DNA of 64,000 nucleotides, from positions 1 through 64,000 of the forward strand of contig JACRCX010000045.1 in assembly GCA_016218815.1 (NCBI GenBank). Reading direction: 5' to 3'. The notes beneath the pieces are model-generated. The model did not search any database, was not told the DNA's origin, and was given only the letters and a program-made list of their open reading frames with translations. Below, one piece after another: positions 38,616 through 46,584 of the stretch. Every line of letters starts with the position of its first letter. Position 1 is the stretch's first letter. Source of the DNA: Deltaproteobacteria bacterium. GTDB taxonomy: Bacteria > Myxococcota_A > Polyangia > DRWM01 > JAAZOP01. Made by a program: the position numbers and the translations under genes.

Positions 38616-39623
38616 TCAGTCGCGCCCGAGCAGCGGGGCGAGGGCGCCGAACAGACGCAACAGCTCGCCGACCGGCGGGATGGCCGTCGTCTCCCGCCGC
38701 TGCAGCAGCGTCGTCGGCAAGAGACGATGGCGCTCGCCGCCCGGCAGCCCGTGCAGCTCCTCGAACAGCGCCTCCGAGTGGCCGGACGGAACGACGAAGT
38801 CGTGGCGGTCGTGCACCAGGCTCACGGGACAGCGCAGGGCGGAGAGCCGCCCCGCGGGCGAAAGCGCCGCGAAAGCGGCCTGTGTTGCGTCGTCGCCCTC
38901 GGCCGGCGGCAGCTCGAGGTCGCGAACGTACCGATCGTGGACCGCCTGCTTCTCGGCCATCGTCGCGGCGTGACAGTACCGGCGGAGCAGGTCGTCGAGC
39001 GCCTCGCGCGCGGCGGCGGGGAGCCGGAGCGTCTCGCGGTGGCGCCAGGCCAGGACGAGCCGGGCGTAGATCCGGTCGTCGCGCTCGGCGTCCGACGCCG
39101 GAGCCTTGGTCCACGCGGTGCGGTAGTGCTCGTGCAGCTCGCGGATCGAGCGGCACGGTCCGAAGGCGAGAACGAACCGGGGGAGCGACGCGACGTCGGG
39201 GCGTGCGGCGACGAGCAGGGCGTGGCTCGCGCCGTAGCTGAAGCCGACCAGTCCGGGGCGCCCCGGGCCCGTCTCGGCGGCCGAGCGGACGGCGTCGGCG
39301 AGATCCTCGAGGTCGGCGGGATCCCAGCGGCAGTCGGCGAGGCCGGCGAGGTGCGGGACGAGGCACCGGACGCCGGCGCGGGCGGCGGCGCGGGCGAAGT
39401 GCTCGAGCCGCGGCTCGGCTTTGCCGTTGGGCGTCATGCCGTGCACCAGGACCGCCGCGCACCGCGGCTTCTGGCCGCAGGGCAAGTATTCGTCGCAGGC
39501 GACGCCGTCCGCAATCCGCGCGTCGCGGCGCTCCACGACGCTCGGGTCGGGGCCGAGGCCATGGGGGAAGCGGGCGACGCGGGCGATGAACGCCGCTAGC
39601 CGCAGGAGGTCAGCCGGTCCCAT
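38616..39623 (-). CDS. Alpha/beta hydrolase, catalytic His not evident
   Basis: A 335-residue predicted hydrolase. The oxyanion strand VLVHGMTPNGK, the nucleophile elbow GFSYGAS (Ser129) and the acid strand VSLVHDRHDFVVP are in place. The usual third residue, a His near the end of the domain, is not apparent: the expected region reads LLPTTLLQRRETTAI, with Arg where a His would often stand. A His in ERHRLL could substitute. It may be an esterase with an altered triad or an inactive relative. The start overlaps the last 14 bases of the rhodanese gene, so the two are co-transcribed, probably with sat upstream. Confidence 0.65.
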   Translation of the reverse strand: MGPADLLRLAAFIARVARFPHGLGPDPSVVERRDARIADGVACDEYLPCGQKPRCAAVLVHGMTPNGKAEPRLEHFARAAARAGVRCLVPHLAGLADCRWDPADLEDLADAVRSAAETGPGRPGLVGFSYGASHALLVAARPDVASLPRFVLAFGPCRSIRELHEHYRTAWTKAPASDAERDDRIYARLVLAWRHRETLRLPAAAREALDDLLRRYCHAATMAEKQAVHDRYVRDLELPPAEGDDATQAAFAALSPAGRLSALRCPVSLVHDRHDFVVPSGHSEALFEELHGLPGGERHRLLPTTLLQRRETTAIPPVGELLRLFGALAPLLGRD

Positions 39624-40965
39624 GCGCGTCCCGCGCCTCCGGGCCTTCCGGCGCCACGCGTCCGAACAGGCCGAGCTGCCGGCGGAAGACGAAGAGCAGG
39701 ACGCCCGTGCCGAGGATGGCGAGGAACTCGGTCGCCTCCTCCCACCACTCGGCCCAGACGGGCATGTCGCGGTACCCCTCCTCCAGGAACCAGCGGAAGA
39801 GCGGGAAGCTCAGGAGGCCCAGGCCCAGGAAGAACGGGATCTGGGCGCGACGGGTCCCGGCGCGCCCGTGGAGGAGCAGCACGAGGGCGGCCACGAAGCA
39901 GAGCAGCGCGAGCGCCGGGTACAGGCGGAACTGGACGAACGCCACGAGCAGCGACAAGTCGTGGGGCCAGTCGGTGCCGTAGACGGGGAGGATGACCCTC
40001 GCGGGCCGCAGCGGCGCGCTGAGCGGGAGGAGGGCGAAGGCGCCGATGCCGAAGATCAGGAAGAGGAACAGGCGCTGGAGGGCGCACGATACGTCGTCGC
40101 GCTTCCAGCACCGCCCGCAGAGGCGCTGGAGGGCGCACGCGCCCTCGTCGGAGGAGAGCCGGAGGGCGCGCCGGTCGAGGAACAGGAAAAGCCCCCAGGG
40201 GAGCAGCACGTTCTGGCCGATCATGCCGATGCCGTGGGCGAGCTCGAGCCCGTCGCTGAGTCCGTGCGTGACCAGGATGTTGACGTAGCAGGCGGTCTCG
40301 CCGGCGAAGAACGAGAGCAGCGACCAGCGGATCAGGACGAGGTCGGTGTCGCGCTTGCGCCGGAGAAGGAAGGCGAGGAGCAGGGAGAGGAGCATGTAGC
40401 CCGGCTTGACCAGGAAGCCGGCGGCGAACTCCATGAACTCCTGGAACGCGTTCAGCGGAAGGCGGGGCGTGGCGAGCGACCCCGCCGGGAAGGCCGGCGG
40501 AGCCGTCGTGACCGTCGGGCGGCCGTCGCCGCGCCAGGCCGCCATTCCCCCGGCGAGGCTGGACACGTCGGCATACCCGAGGGGCGCGACCACGGCGGCG
40601 GCGGCGACCGAGCGGAAGCCGCGGGAGCAGACGACGACGATCGGGCGGTCCCGGGCGGGGCCGAGCCGCGTGAAGTACCCGGCCAATTCCTCCTGGCGCA
40701 GGAGGATCGCCCCGTCGATGTGTCCGGCGCGGAATTCGGCAGGGTCGCGGACATCGACGACGAGCGGCGGATGGGAGCCCCGGAGCTGCGCGGCCAGCTC
40801 GCCGGCGGAGACCTCATCGACGCCGACGACGAAGGCGAAGCCGGCGCGACAGGCGGAGGCGGATGCGGCCAGGGCGGCCAGGACGACGAGGACGACGATG
40901 TCCGCCGCACCGGCCGCCCGAACTCGAGTTCCGGATCGATTCCTCACGCCCGCTCCCGACGGCAT
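39610..40965 (-). CDS. Rhodanese domain fused to a multi-pass membrane protein
   Basis: A 451-residue protein with an unusual layout. An N-terminal hydrophobic segment (about 22-38) ends in ASAC, so it may be a signal or lipobox. A rhodanese domain follows at about 48-150 with VVDVRDPAEFRAGHIDGA and the active Cys113 in VVVCSRGFRSV, placing the sulfur-transfer site outside the cytoplasm if the N-terminus is an export signal. After about residue 180 come some seven to eight membrane helices (MLLSLLLAFLLRR, NVLLPWGLFLFL, ALALLCFVAALVLLLHG). A Cys-containing loop near 280-300 repeats CALQRL twice, from a short DNA duplication. Downstream of sat on the same strand; a role in sulfur handling is inferred. 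Confidence 0.75.
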   Translation of the reverse strand: MPSGAGVRNRSGTRVRAAGAADIVVLVVLAALAASASACRAGFAFVVGVDEVSAGELAAQLRGSHPPLVVDVRDPAEFRAGHIDGAILLRQEELAGYFTRLGPARDRPIVVVCSRGFRSVAAAAVVAPLGYADVSSLAGGMAAWRGDGRPTVTTAPPAFPAGSLATPRLPLNAFQEFMEFAAGFLVKPGYMLLSLLLAFLLRRKRDTDLVLIRWSLLSFFAGETACYVNILVTHGLSDGLELAHGIGMIGQNVLLPWGLFLFLDRRALRLSSDEGACALQRLCGRCWKRDDVSCALQRLFLFLIFGIGAFALLPLSAPLRPARVILPVYGTDWPHDLSLLVAFVQFRLYPALALLCFVAALVLLLHGRAGTRRAQIPFFLGLGLLSFPLFRWFLEEGYRDMPVWAEWWEEATEFLAILGTGVLLFVFRRQLGLFGRVAPEGPEARDAHGTG

Positions 40966-41080
40966 GCCGCCGCGTCCTCCGGACGGAGTCGGAGCATAGC
41001 ACCACGGGGGATCGTGGGGACCGTGCGCGGATCGGCGGGCTTGCCGCCGTCGCCGGGGCTCCGGCGGCTGCGCCTCGCCG

Positions 41081-42283
41081 CTACTTGGCGTTCTTGCCGC
41101 GCTCGCTCTGGTAGAAGCCCATGAGGATCTTGGCCACCTCGGGCCGCGAGAACTCGACCGGCAGGGCCTCGCCCGCCGCGAGCATCGCGCGCACCTTGGT
41201 GCCGGACAGCATGACGAAGTCCTCGGGCTTGTGGTCGGGCACGTCGCGCATCATGACGACGCGGTTCTGCTTCTTCGACCAGGCGGTGTGGTCGGCGTCG
41301 AAGATCTTGATTTCCAGTGCGCCCTTGGGGACCTCGTTGTGGAAGATCGTCTGCGCGTCGAACGGACCGTAGTACGAGCCGACGCCGGCGTGGTCGCGGC
41401 CGACGATGAGGTGCGTGCAGCCGGTGTTCTGCCGGAACACGGCGTGCAGCACGGCCTCGCGCGGCCCCGCGTAGAGCATGTCGAAGCCGTAGCCGGTGAT
41501 GAGCACGGTCTTGGGCGGGAAGTACTTCTCGACCATGACGCGGATGGAGGCGTCGCGCACGTCGGCGGGGATGTCGCCGGCCTTGAGCTTGCCCAGGAGC
41601 ATGTGGATGAGGATGCCGTCGGTCTTGAGCTGCTCCTGCGCCATCCGGCACAGTTCTTCGTGGGCGCGGTGCATCGGGTTGCGCGTCTGGAACGCCACGA
41701 CCTTGCTCCAGCCCATCTGACTCATCGCCTCGCGGATCTGGTACGCGGTGCGGAAGGTCTCGGGGAACTCGGTCTGGAAGTAGGAGAAGTTGAGCACCTT
41801 GATCGGGCCGGAGATGACGGTGGTGCCGACGGAGTTGAACGCCCCGACGCCGGGGTGCTGCGGGTCCTTGGTGCGGAAGATCTTGTCCGTCATCAGCTCC
41901 ATGTCGGCCGCCGTGAACTGCTCCACGGCTTCGACGTCCTGGATCGCGATGACCGGATTTCCGTCCACGTTCGGATCGCGCAGGGCGATGCGCTTGGCGC
42001 CCTTGATCGACGACGCATCCTTGACCACGTTGACGATCGGCACGGGCCAGAAGAGCCCCTTGGTGGTGGTCATCTTCTCGGCGACGGCCAGGGAGTCGGC
42101 GCGGTTCATGAAGCCCGTCAGGGGGTTGAAGTACCCGCTGCCCATCATCACGGCGTTGCCTGCGGCTGCCGAGCTGATGACGATCGAGGGCAGGCCGGCG
42201 GCCTCCTTGGTCAGCTTCTCGCGCTCCGCCTTGTCCTGGACATAGAGCGGGTTGAGCTTGTCGGAACCATGCGGCTTGATCAT
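41081..42283 (-). CDS. sat: Sulfate adenylyltransferase
   Basis: Joins sulfate and ATP to form adenosine 5'-phosphosulfate (APS). The 400-residue homo-oligomer type is recognised by MIKPHGSDKLNPLYV, the active-site AFQTRNPMHRAHEELCR, LIVGRDHAGVGSYYG and MMRDVPDHKPEDFVMLSGTK. The ATG at 42283 follows AAGGAGAGG. No kinase domain is fused. Neither APS kinase, aprAB, qmo, dsr nor cysDN is present in the window, so assimilation and dissimilation cannot be told apart. The sequence resembles the form used by sulfur-oxidising and sulfate-reducing bacteria, from memory of that family. The membrane rhodanese is next on the same strand, 115 bases on. Confidence 0.94.
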   Translation of the reverse strand: MIKPHGSDKLNPLYVQDKAEREKLTKEAAGLPSIVISSAAAGNAVMMGSGYFNPLTGFMNRADSLAVAEKMTTTKGLFWPVPIVNVVKDASSIKGAKRIALRDPNVDGNPVIAIQDVEAVEQFTAADMELMTDKIFRTKDPQHPGVGAFNSVGTTVISGPIKVLNFSYFQTEFPETFRTAYQIREAMSQMGWSKVVAFQTRNPMHRAHEELCRMAQEQLKTDGILIHMLLGKLKAGDIPADVRDASIRVMVEKYFPPKTVLITGYGFDMLYAGPREAVLHAVFRQNTGCTHLIVGRDHAGVGSYYGPFDAQTIFHNEVPKGALEIKIFDADHTAWSKKQNRVVMMRDVPDHKPEDFVMLSGTKVRAMLAAGEALPVEFSRPEVAKILMGFYQSERGKNAK

Positions 42284-42347
42284 GACGTCCTCTCCTTCCC
42301 CGGGTATGACGGGCCCCCACTTGTTTACCGAACTATGGCGAGACCGG

Positions 42348-42376
42348 TCTGTAGCAGATCTCCACGGGTGCGTCAA
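42348..42376 (-). promoter_or_regulatory. Probable promoter of sat
   Basis: TTGACG (42376-42371), 17 bases, TACAGA (42353-42348); leader about 58 bases to the ATG. Confidence 0.55.
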
Positions 42377-42430
42377 CACCCGGATGGCCGCCCTCGACCG
42401 GGGCCGTTCCGGCGCCATGCCTGACCGTGC

Positions 42431-42630
42431 ATGTCATGGAATATAGACGCGAAACATGGCCCGGCATCGGGCGCTCCAGCCAGACGTCGCGCCGGCCCGC
42501 TCGCCCGAACCGGCGTGGCCCGACCCCGTCGGGACCGACCTTTCCCGGTGATGCAGATTTCATCACGCCGGAGGAGGCCGCAGGCCTCCGAAAACGCGCG
42601 GACGCCCCGCCGGCGGGAATCGACCGCTGC
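42431..42630. other. Gene-free stretch between sat promoter and the radical SAM gene
   Basis: Together with 42284-42430 this is a 347-base gap without a gene. It holds the sat leader and promoter and a tight hairpin at 42573-42589 (GGAGGCC, loop GCA, GGCCTCC) downstream of the radical SAM gene. The hairpin has no T-tract. It may end transcription of the lipid operon, but this is weakly supported. Nothing else is seen. Confidence 0.4.
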
Positions 42631-44043
42631 CTACCCCTGGCCGGTCGAGGGTCCGGTGCGCCCCCGCCGGAGCACGTTGCGCACGCAGGCCGGGATCATC
42701 CGCCCGTCGGGCTGCGGGTAGTGGACGCAGCACTTCGCGGCGCGGACCATGTCGAACGTCTCCGCATCCATGAAGGCGTGGACGAAGATCACCTTCACCG
42801 AGCGCTCGGCCAGCGCCGCCAGCGCCCGCGCATCGACCTTCACCAGCCGGTTGAACTCGTCGAAGACCGAGCGCAGTGCTCCCAGCAACCGTTCGCCGCA
42901 GCCGTAGGCGTCGCAGCCCGACCAGACGTTGTAGATGAGCCCGCGCAGCCGATCGAGCGCCTGGCCGTCGAACGATGGTACGGCAGTGTTCGTCACCGCC
43001 GCCTCGAAGTCGTCGAACGGGAACAGCCGCGGCAGTGGAACCATCCCGCCGTCCGGCATGCGCATCAGGTAGGTCAGCCCGAAGCAGGCCCCGTGGCAGC
43101 ACGGCAGCGGGGTGAAGTCCTCCCGCGCCAGCAGCCCACGCGACGCTCCGCACAGCCCGTCGATCACGTCCGGGATCGTCAGCCGTCGCAGCGGGTCGTG
43201 CGGCAGACCGGCCCCGCGGCCGACGTGGGCCACCGGCTGGACCTGCAGGGCGGTGACATTCGGCCGCGCGAGGAACTCGTCCATCGCCGCCGCCCACACC
43301 CGTTCGCCCAGCCCGTACGCCGCCGTCACGATCAGCGTGGTTCGGATCCCATGGCGTTCGAGCAGGTCGAGCACCCGGCGCTTCTGTTCGCGCAGGTCCC
43401 GTCCCCGCAGCATCCGGTACGGCTCGGCCTCGTCCCCGTCCCACTGCAGTGCGACGGTGACCTGGTGCTGCTCCAGCGCGGACACGAGGTCGGGCCGGTC
43501 GAGCAGCGCCAGGCCGTTCGAGTTCATCGACACCCGCGTCACCTCGGGCTGCGCCGCCGCGCCCAGCAGTGCCGGCAGCTCCGGGTGCAGGAGCGGCTCG
43601 CCGCCGCTCAGATTGATCGTATCGACCGCTCCCTCGCGCGCCAGCACCCCATCGACGATTCGCCGGAAATCCTCGACGGACAGGTCGGAATCGCCCTCGC
43701 ACGAGACGAGACACGCCGGGCAGCGAAGATCGCAGCGCTGCGTGATCTCGATCACGGGCAGGCAGGTGTGCTGCTGGTGTTCCGGGCACAGCCCGCACGC
43801 CTCCGGGCACGGGCGATCCGCCTTCGTCGAGAACCCGTGCGGGACGCTGGCGGCCTTCGCCGTCGTCAGCGCGCGCGCGTACCATTCCGCGTCGGAGCAG
43901 GCCAGCGCCGCCAGCTCGCCGTGCCGCGGGCACCGCCGCACCAGGAGCACGCGTCCGCCGTCCACGACCGCCTTCGCGTCGACCAGCTCCCCGCACGACG
44001 GGCACACCGATCGCGTCGCGTACAGGAAGCCGTCGTTCATCAT
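42631..44043 (-). CDS. Tetraether-synthase-like radical SAM protein (Mj0619/Tes-type)
   Basis: A 470-residue radical SAM enzyme. Archaeal Tes (Mj0619 type) joins the ends of two lipid alkyl chains by C-C bond formation, and this protein shares its layout: an N-terminal rubredoxin-like site (CPSC 14-17, CPRH 38-41), an auxiliary-cluster motif CPEACGLCPEHQQHTC (79-94), the radical SAM motif CDLRCPAC (104-111) followed by NLSGGEPLLHPEL, then further Cys at 315/316/320 (PCCHGACFGLTYL), 377/382 and CCVHYPQPDGRMIPAC (438-453). Assignment is from remembered family motifs. Two ATGs (44043, 44040) open the gene just left of a repeat pair, so transcription may be separate from the genes upstream. Acyl-carrier and ketosynthase neighbours suggest a fatty-acyl substrate. 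Confidence 0.78.
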   Translation of the reverse strand: MMNDGFLYATRSVCPSCGELVDAKAVVDGGRVLLVRRCPRHGELAALACSDAEWYARALTTAKAASVPHGFSTKADRPCPEACGLCPEHQQHTCLPVIEITQRCDLRCPACLVSCEGDSDLSVEDFRRIVDGVLAREGAVDTINLSGGEPLLHPELPALLGAAAQPEVTRVSMNSNGLALLDRPDLVSALEQHQVTVALQWDGDEAEPYRMLRGRDLREQKRRVLDLLERHGIRTTLIVTAAYGLGERVWAAAMDEFLARPNVTALQVQPVAHVGRGAGLPHDPLRRLTIPDVIDGLCGASRGLLAREDFTPLPCCHGACFGLTYLMRMPDGGMVPLPRLFPFDDFEAAVTNTAVPSFDGQALDRLRGLIYNVWSGCDAYGCGERLLGALRSVFDEFNRLVKVDARALAALAERSVKVIFVHAFMDAETFDMVRAAKCCVHYPQPDGRMIPACVRNVLRRGRTGPSTGQG

Positions 44044-44056
44044 GCTCGCCCCCCGC

Positions 44057-44192
44057 GGATCCGAAGACAGAAACCACCGATGGACACCGATGGACACCGA
44101 TGGGGAAGGACAGGAACCGGATCGCTATCGTCGTTGGAGCGGAGCGATCTGTGTTCATCTGTGTTCATCGGTGGTTTCTCTTCTCCGGATCC
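44057..44192. repeat. Inverted pair of the CTGTGTTCAT/GGACACCGATG phrase repeat
   Basis: Left arm 44057-44102 (GGATCCGAAGACAGAAACCA then three ACCGATGG units) and right arm 44147-44192 read on the opposite strand (GGATCCGGAGAAGAGAAACC then ACCGATGAACACAGATGAAC) face each other around 44 bases. Both arms begin with GGATCCG and share AGAAACCACCGATG. The right arm supplies the last codons and stop of the upstream gene. Looks like a small non-coding mobile or hairpin element; no target duplication was identified. Confidence 0.7.
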
Positions 44193-44970
44193 GGGCCCAG
44201 CAAGCCGGGACGATCGCTCCATCGGCCATCCGCTCCCAGACGCAGCACGTCAGCAATCGCGTGAGGTCCAGCGTCGCGGCCTGCATCGGCGCGTGCAGGA
44301 CCAGCTCGATGCCTGTGCTCGGCAGGCGTGCATGCGAGAGGCACAGGGGCGCATCCTCATCCGCAACGAAGCTCCCGGCCTCCATCCCCGCCGCCCGCGC
44401 GATCCGCGCGCCCAGGACGTCCAACGGCAGCCCGTCCGTCGCCTCGATCCACGCGCGCCGCACCCCCGGCTGCGACGGCAGCTCGGCCATCCATCGTGCC
44501 AGAACTCCGTCGGACGGTTCCCGCCGACCGACGGCGAGGTGCGCCTCGCCCTCCGCCGCCGCGCCCGTCACCACGTCCTCCAGCGGCTCGCCCGCCGCGC
44601 GCAGGCAAGCGGCAAGAGCAGGAAGAGCGGGAAGGGCGGGAAGAGCGGGAAGGGCGTGGAGGCGGCGGACGGGGCCCTCGTGCCAGGAACACGGGACGTG
44701 GCAATCGCGCGGGCAGTCGGGCGGGGCGTCCCGGCGCGCCGTCGTACCGGCACGCCGGGCGGGCCAGAGCATTCGTGCCTGGTAGAACTCGAGAGACTCC
44801 GCCAACAGGCCGCGGGAATGTCCGTGCGTCGGGCACGCGCGCTCCAGGTACACCCGATTCCCCTCCGACACGATGCGGCCGGGAACGCGTGCGTCGCACT
44901 CGACGCACCAGGACGGCGTCTGGCGCCAGTACAGGTACGACCGTTCGCGCCGTAGCCGGGGTCCGGTCAC
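44155..44970 (-). CDS. Core-less paralogue of the Tes-like radical SAM protein
   Basis: A 271-residue protein that keeps the Cys frame of its neighbour but not the radical SAM core. The first pair is CVEC (22-25) and CPTH (46-49), with exactly the same 21-residue spacing as in the gene at 42631. CPRDCHVPCSWHE (86-98) corresponds to CPEACGLCPEH. The end has CC...C (242, 243, 257) in LLTCCVWERMADGAIVPACW, again with identical spacing to CCVHYPQPDGRMIPAC. Between them no CxxxCxxC or GGEP motif exists; instead there is a LPALPALPALPAL run coded by a tandem GGGAAGAGC repeat and about 110 residues of unknown fold. GTG start at 44970 overlaps the upstream stop (GTGA). The C-terminus ETTDEHR comes from the dispersed repeat. 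It may serve as a partner or scaffold. Confidence 0.72.
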   Translation of the reverse strand: MTGPRLRRERSYLYWRQTPSWCVECDARVPGRIVSEGNRVYLERACPTHGHSRGLLAESLEFYQARMLWPARRAGTTARRDAPPDCPRDCHVPCSWHEGPVRRLHALPALPALPALPALAACLRAAGEPLEDVVTGAAAEGEAHLAVGRREPSDGVLARWMAELPSQPGVRRAWIEATDGLPLDVLGARIARAAGMEAGSFVADEDAPLCLSHARLPSTGIELVLHAPMQAATLDLTRLLTCCVWERMADGAIVPACWARIRRRETTDEHR

Positions 44971-45434
44971 GTTGCCGCCCGCCGCTCGTGCGTCGGCTGC
45001 CGCATCTCCGCGAACGCGGCGCGCGCCTCGGCCGGATCGTCGAACTCTTCGAGCGGCAGGAAGCCGCACACGATACGCTCTCCCGACGCGACGACCTCGT
45101 CCCCCACGCGCGCCTCGCCCCGCAGCACGGCCCCTTCCGGGCCGCGCTGCCGGACCTCGGCCAAGAGGCGCACGGTCTCGCCCGAGCGGACGGGCCTTCC
45201 GAGCCGCACGCCGTCGGCGCCGAGCACCACGGGCTGGCAGGTGAAGCCGGAGGCTTCGCGCAGGAGCCACATCCCGGCCTGGAGCACCGACTCGAGCAGC
45301 AGAGCCGGGGGCAGGGCAGGGAAGGGCGCGGTCGGCCGCGGCAGCCACGCCTCCTCGAAGCTCACGGTCTTGTGGGCCTCGAGGCGCTTCCCGCTCTCCA
45401 GGACGTCGATGCGGTCGACGAGCAGGAAGCGCAT
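44967..45434 (-). CDS. Hotdog-fold protein, FabA/FabZ-like, without catalytic His
   Basis: A 155-residue single-hotdog protein of the acyl-chain operon. It opens FLLVDRIDVLESGKRLEAHK as FabZ/FabA proteins do, and the helix residues ALLLESVLQAGMWLL match the FabZ helix that carries the catalytic Glu. The preceding segment, normally HFPGHPVMPG, reads APFPALPPALL, so the catalytic His is absent. Strands with GETVRLLAEVRQRG and GDEVVASGERIVCGF complete the fold. It may be a structural subunit, bind acyl-ACP, or work as a thioesterase-like protein. Its ATG overlaps the upstream TGA (TGATG), and its own TGA overlaps the next GTG. Confidence 0.7.
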   Translation of the reverse strand: MRFLLVDRIDVLESGKRLEAHKTVSFEEAWLPRPTAPFPALPPALLLESVLQAGMWLLREASGFTCQPVVLGADGVRLGRPVRSGETVRLLAEVRQRGPEGAVLRGEARVGDEVVASGERIVCGFLPLEEFDDPAEARAAFAEMRQPTHERRAAT

Positions 45435-46177
45435 CAAACCCCTCCGTCGACGAACACGTCGTCGGCGTAGACGTAGCTCGCGCGGTCGGATGCCAGGAAT
45501 GCGATGACCTCGGCGATCTCGTCCGGCTCGCCGACGCGTCCGGCGACGCAGCGCCGGCCGTACAGCTCGAGCAGGGCGGGCGGGACGTGGTGGCCGACGC
45601 CGCCGCGCAGCAGGCCGGGGACGACGCAGGTGACGCGGACGCCGTAGCGCGCGACCTCGCGCGCGAGCGCGAGCGTGAAGCCCGACACCCCGGCCTTGGA
45701 GGCGGCGTAGTGCACGGGGGCGTCGAGCATCCGGCGGCCGGCGACCGAGCCGACGTTGACGATGACCCCGGAGCGTTGCGCGACCATCGGCCGCAGGGCC
45801 GCCCGGCACACGAGGAACACGCCGCGGAGGTTGACGGCCAGCATGCGGTCCCAGTCGTCCTCGCGCATGAGCGCCAGCGGCACCGCCTGGCTGATCCCGG
45901 CCGCGTTGACCAGGACGTCGAGCCCGCCCAGCTCCGCGACGCAGCGCCCGACCGCGGCCTGGACGGCGGCGGCGTCGGCGACGTCGAACGCCAGCGGCAG
46001 CGCGGTTCGCCCCTGCGCGCGGATCGCCGCGGCGACGCGGTCCGCCCTCTCGCCGGGGCTCGTCGTCCCGAAGGCCACCGCGGCGCCCTCCCGCGCCAGG
46101 ATCCGTGCGATCGCCGAGCCTAGCGCCCCCGTGCCGCCGGTGATCAGCGCCCGTTTCCCCTCCAACAGCAGCGTCAC
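45434..46177 (-). CDS. Ketoreductase, FabG-like short-chain dehydrogenase (second copy)
   Basis: A 247-residue NAD(P)H-dependent reductase, presumably reducing 3-ketoacyl-ACP. It has the cofactor loop TGGTGALGSAIA, VNAAGIS, the catalytic Ser region VNVGSVAGRR, and Tyr-Lys in HYAASKAGVSGF; the terminal VDGGV matches FabG. The GTG at 46177 is preferred over an ATG at 46210: it gives the normal FabG length, forms a GTGA overlap with the stop of the carrier-protein gene and has AAGGAGG ten bases upstream. A sister gene at 47237 encodes a distinct FabG-like enzyme, so two different reductions are likely. Confidence 0.85.
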   Translation of the reverse strand: MTLLLEGKRALITGGTGALGSAIARILAREGAAVAFGTTSPGERADRVAAAIRAQGRTALPLAFDVADAAAVQAAVGRCVAELGGLDVLVNAAGISQAVPLALMREDDWDRMLAVNLRGVFLVCRAALRPMVAQRSGVIVNVGSVAGRRMLDAPVHYAASKAGVSGFTLALAREVARYGVRVTCVVPGLLRGGVGHHVPPALLELYGRRCVAGRVGEPDEIAEVIAFLASDRASYVYADDVFVDGGV

Positions 46178-46584
46178 GGCGACGGCGCCTCCTTCCCCTG
46201 GCGGTGCCATTCCACCAGCCGCACCAGCGTGCGGACCGTGAACAGCGTGACCACCTCCGACGAGCGCAACCCGTCCCGGACGCGCTCCGGTTTGACCTCG
46301 GGCAGCTCGCGCCGCAGCAGCTCCAACGCCTTCGACGTCAGGACCCCGTCGACCTCGTACGGCTCTCCCTCCATCGCCTCGCGGATGCGCGCCTCGATCT
46401 GCCCGCGCTCGAGCTGGATCCCGAACGCCTCCTCGAGGCGGAAGACGAGGTCGAGCAGGTCGAGCGAGTCGGCGCCGAGGTCGAGCACCAGGCCGGCGTC
46501 GGGCGAGACGCCGGCCGGGTCGATTCCCAGCGACTCGGCCACCTCCCGGATCACCCGCTCGACCACCTGCGGATCGTCGCTCAT
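46174..46584 (-). CDS. Long acyl carrier protein, AcpXL-like
   Basis: Carries the growing acyl chain on a phosphopantetheine attached to Ser in LGADSLDLLDLVFRLEEAFG (about residues 38-57). At 136 residues it is far longer than the usual 75-90. The extra part lies after helix II (LERGQIEARIREAMEGEPYE, then a long segment with LLRRELPEVKPERV) and before the final helix VRTLVRLVEWHRQG. Insertions at this point are a feature of carrier proteins dedicated to very long or modified fatty acids, such as rhizobial AcpXL. The ATG overlaps the upstream stop (ATGA), and its TGA overlaps the GTG of the next ketoreductase. Confidence 0.85.
   Translation of the reverse strand: MSDDPQVVERVIREVAESLGIDPAGVSPDAGLVLDLGADSLDLLDLVFRLEEAFGIQLERGQIEARIREAMEGEPYEVDGVLTSKALELLRRELPEVKPERVRDGLRSSEVVTLFTVRTLVRLVEWHRQGKEAPSP

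Noticed and set aside
39610..40965. Idea that the membrane rhodanese is a sulfite or sulfate permease
   Set aside because: No known permease signature in the helices; only the rhodanese part is recognisable.
41231..42424. Open frame antisense to sat
   Set aside because: Shadow frame; sat motifs on the opposite strand are complete.
44057..44192. Inverted repeat pair considered as an insertion sequence
   Set aside because: Only 136 bases, no transposase and no target duplication seen; kept as a repeat only.
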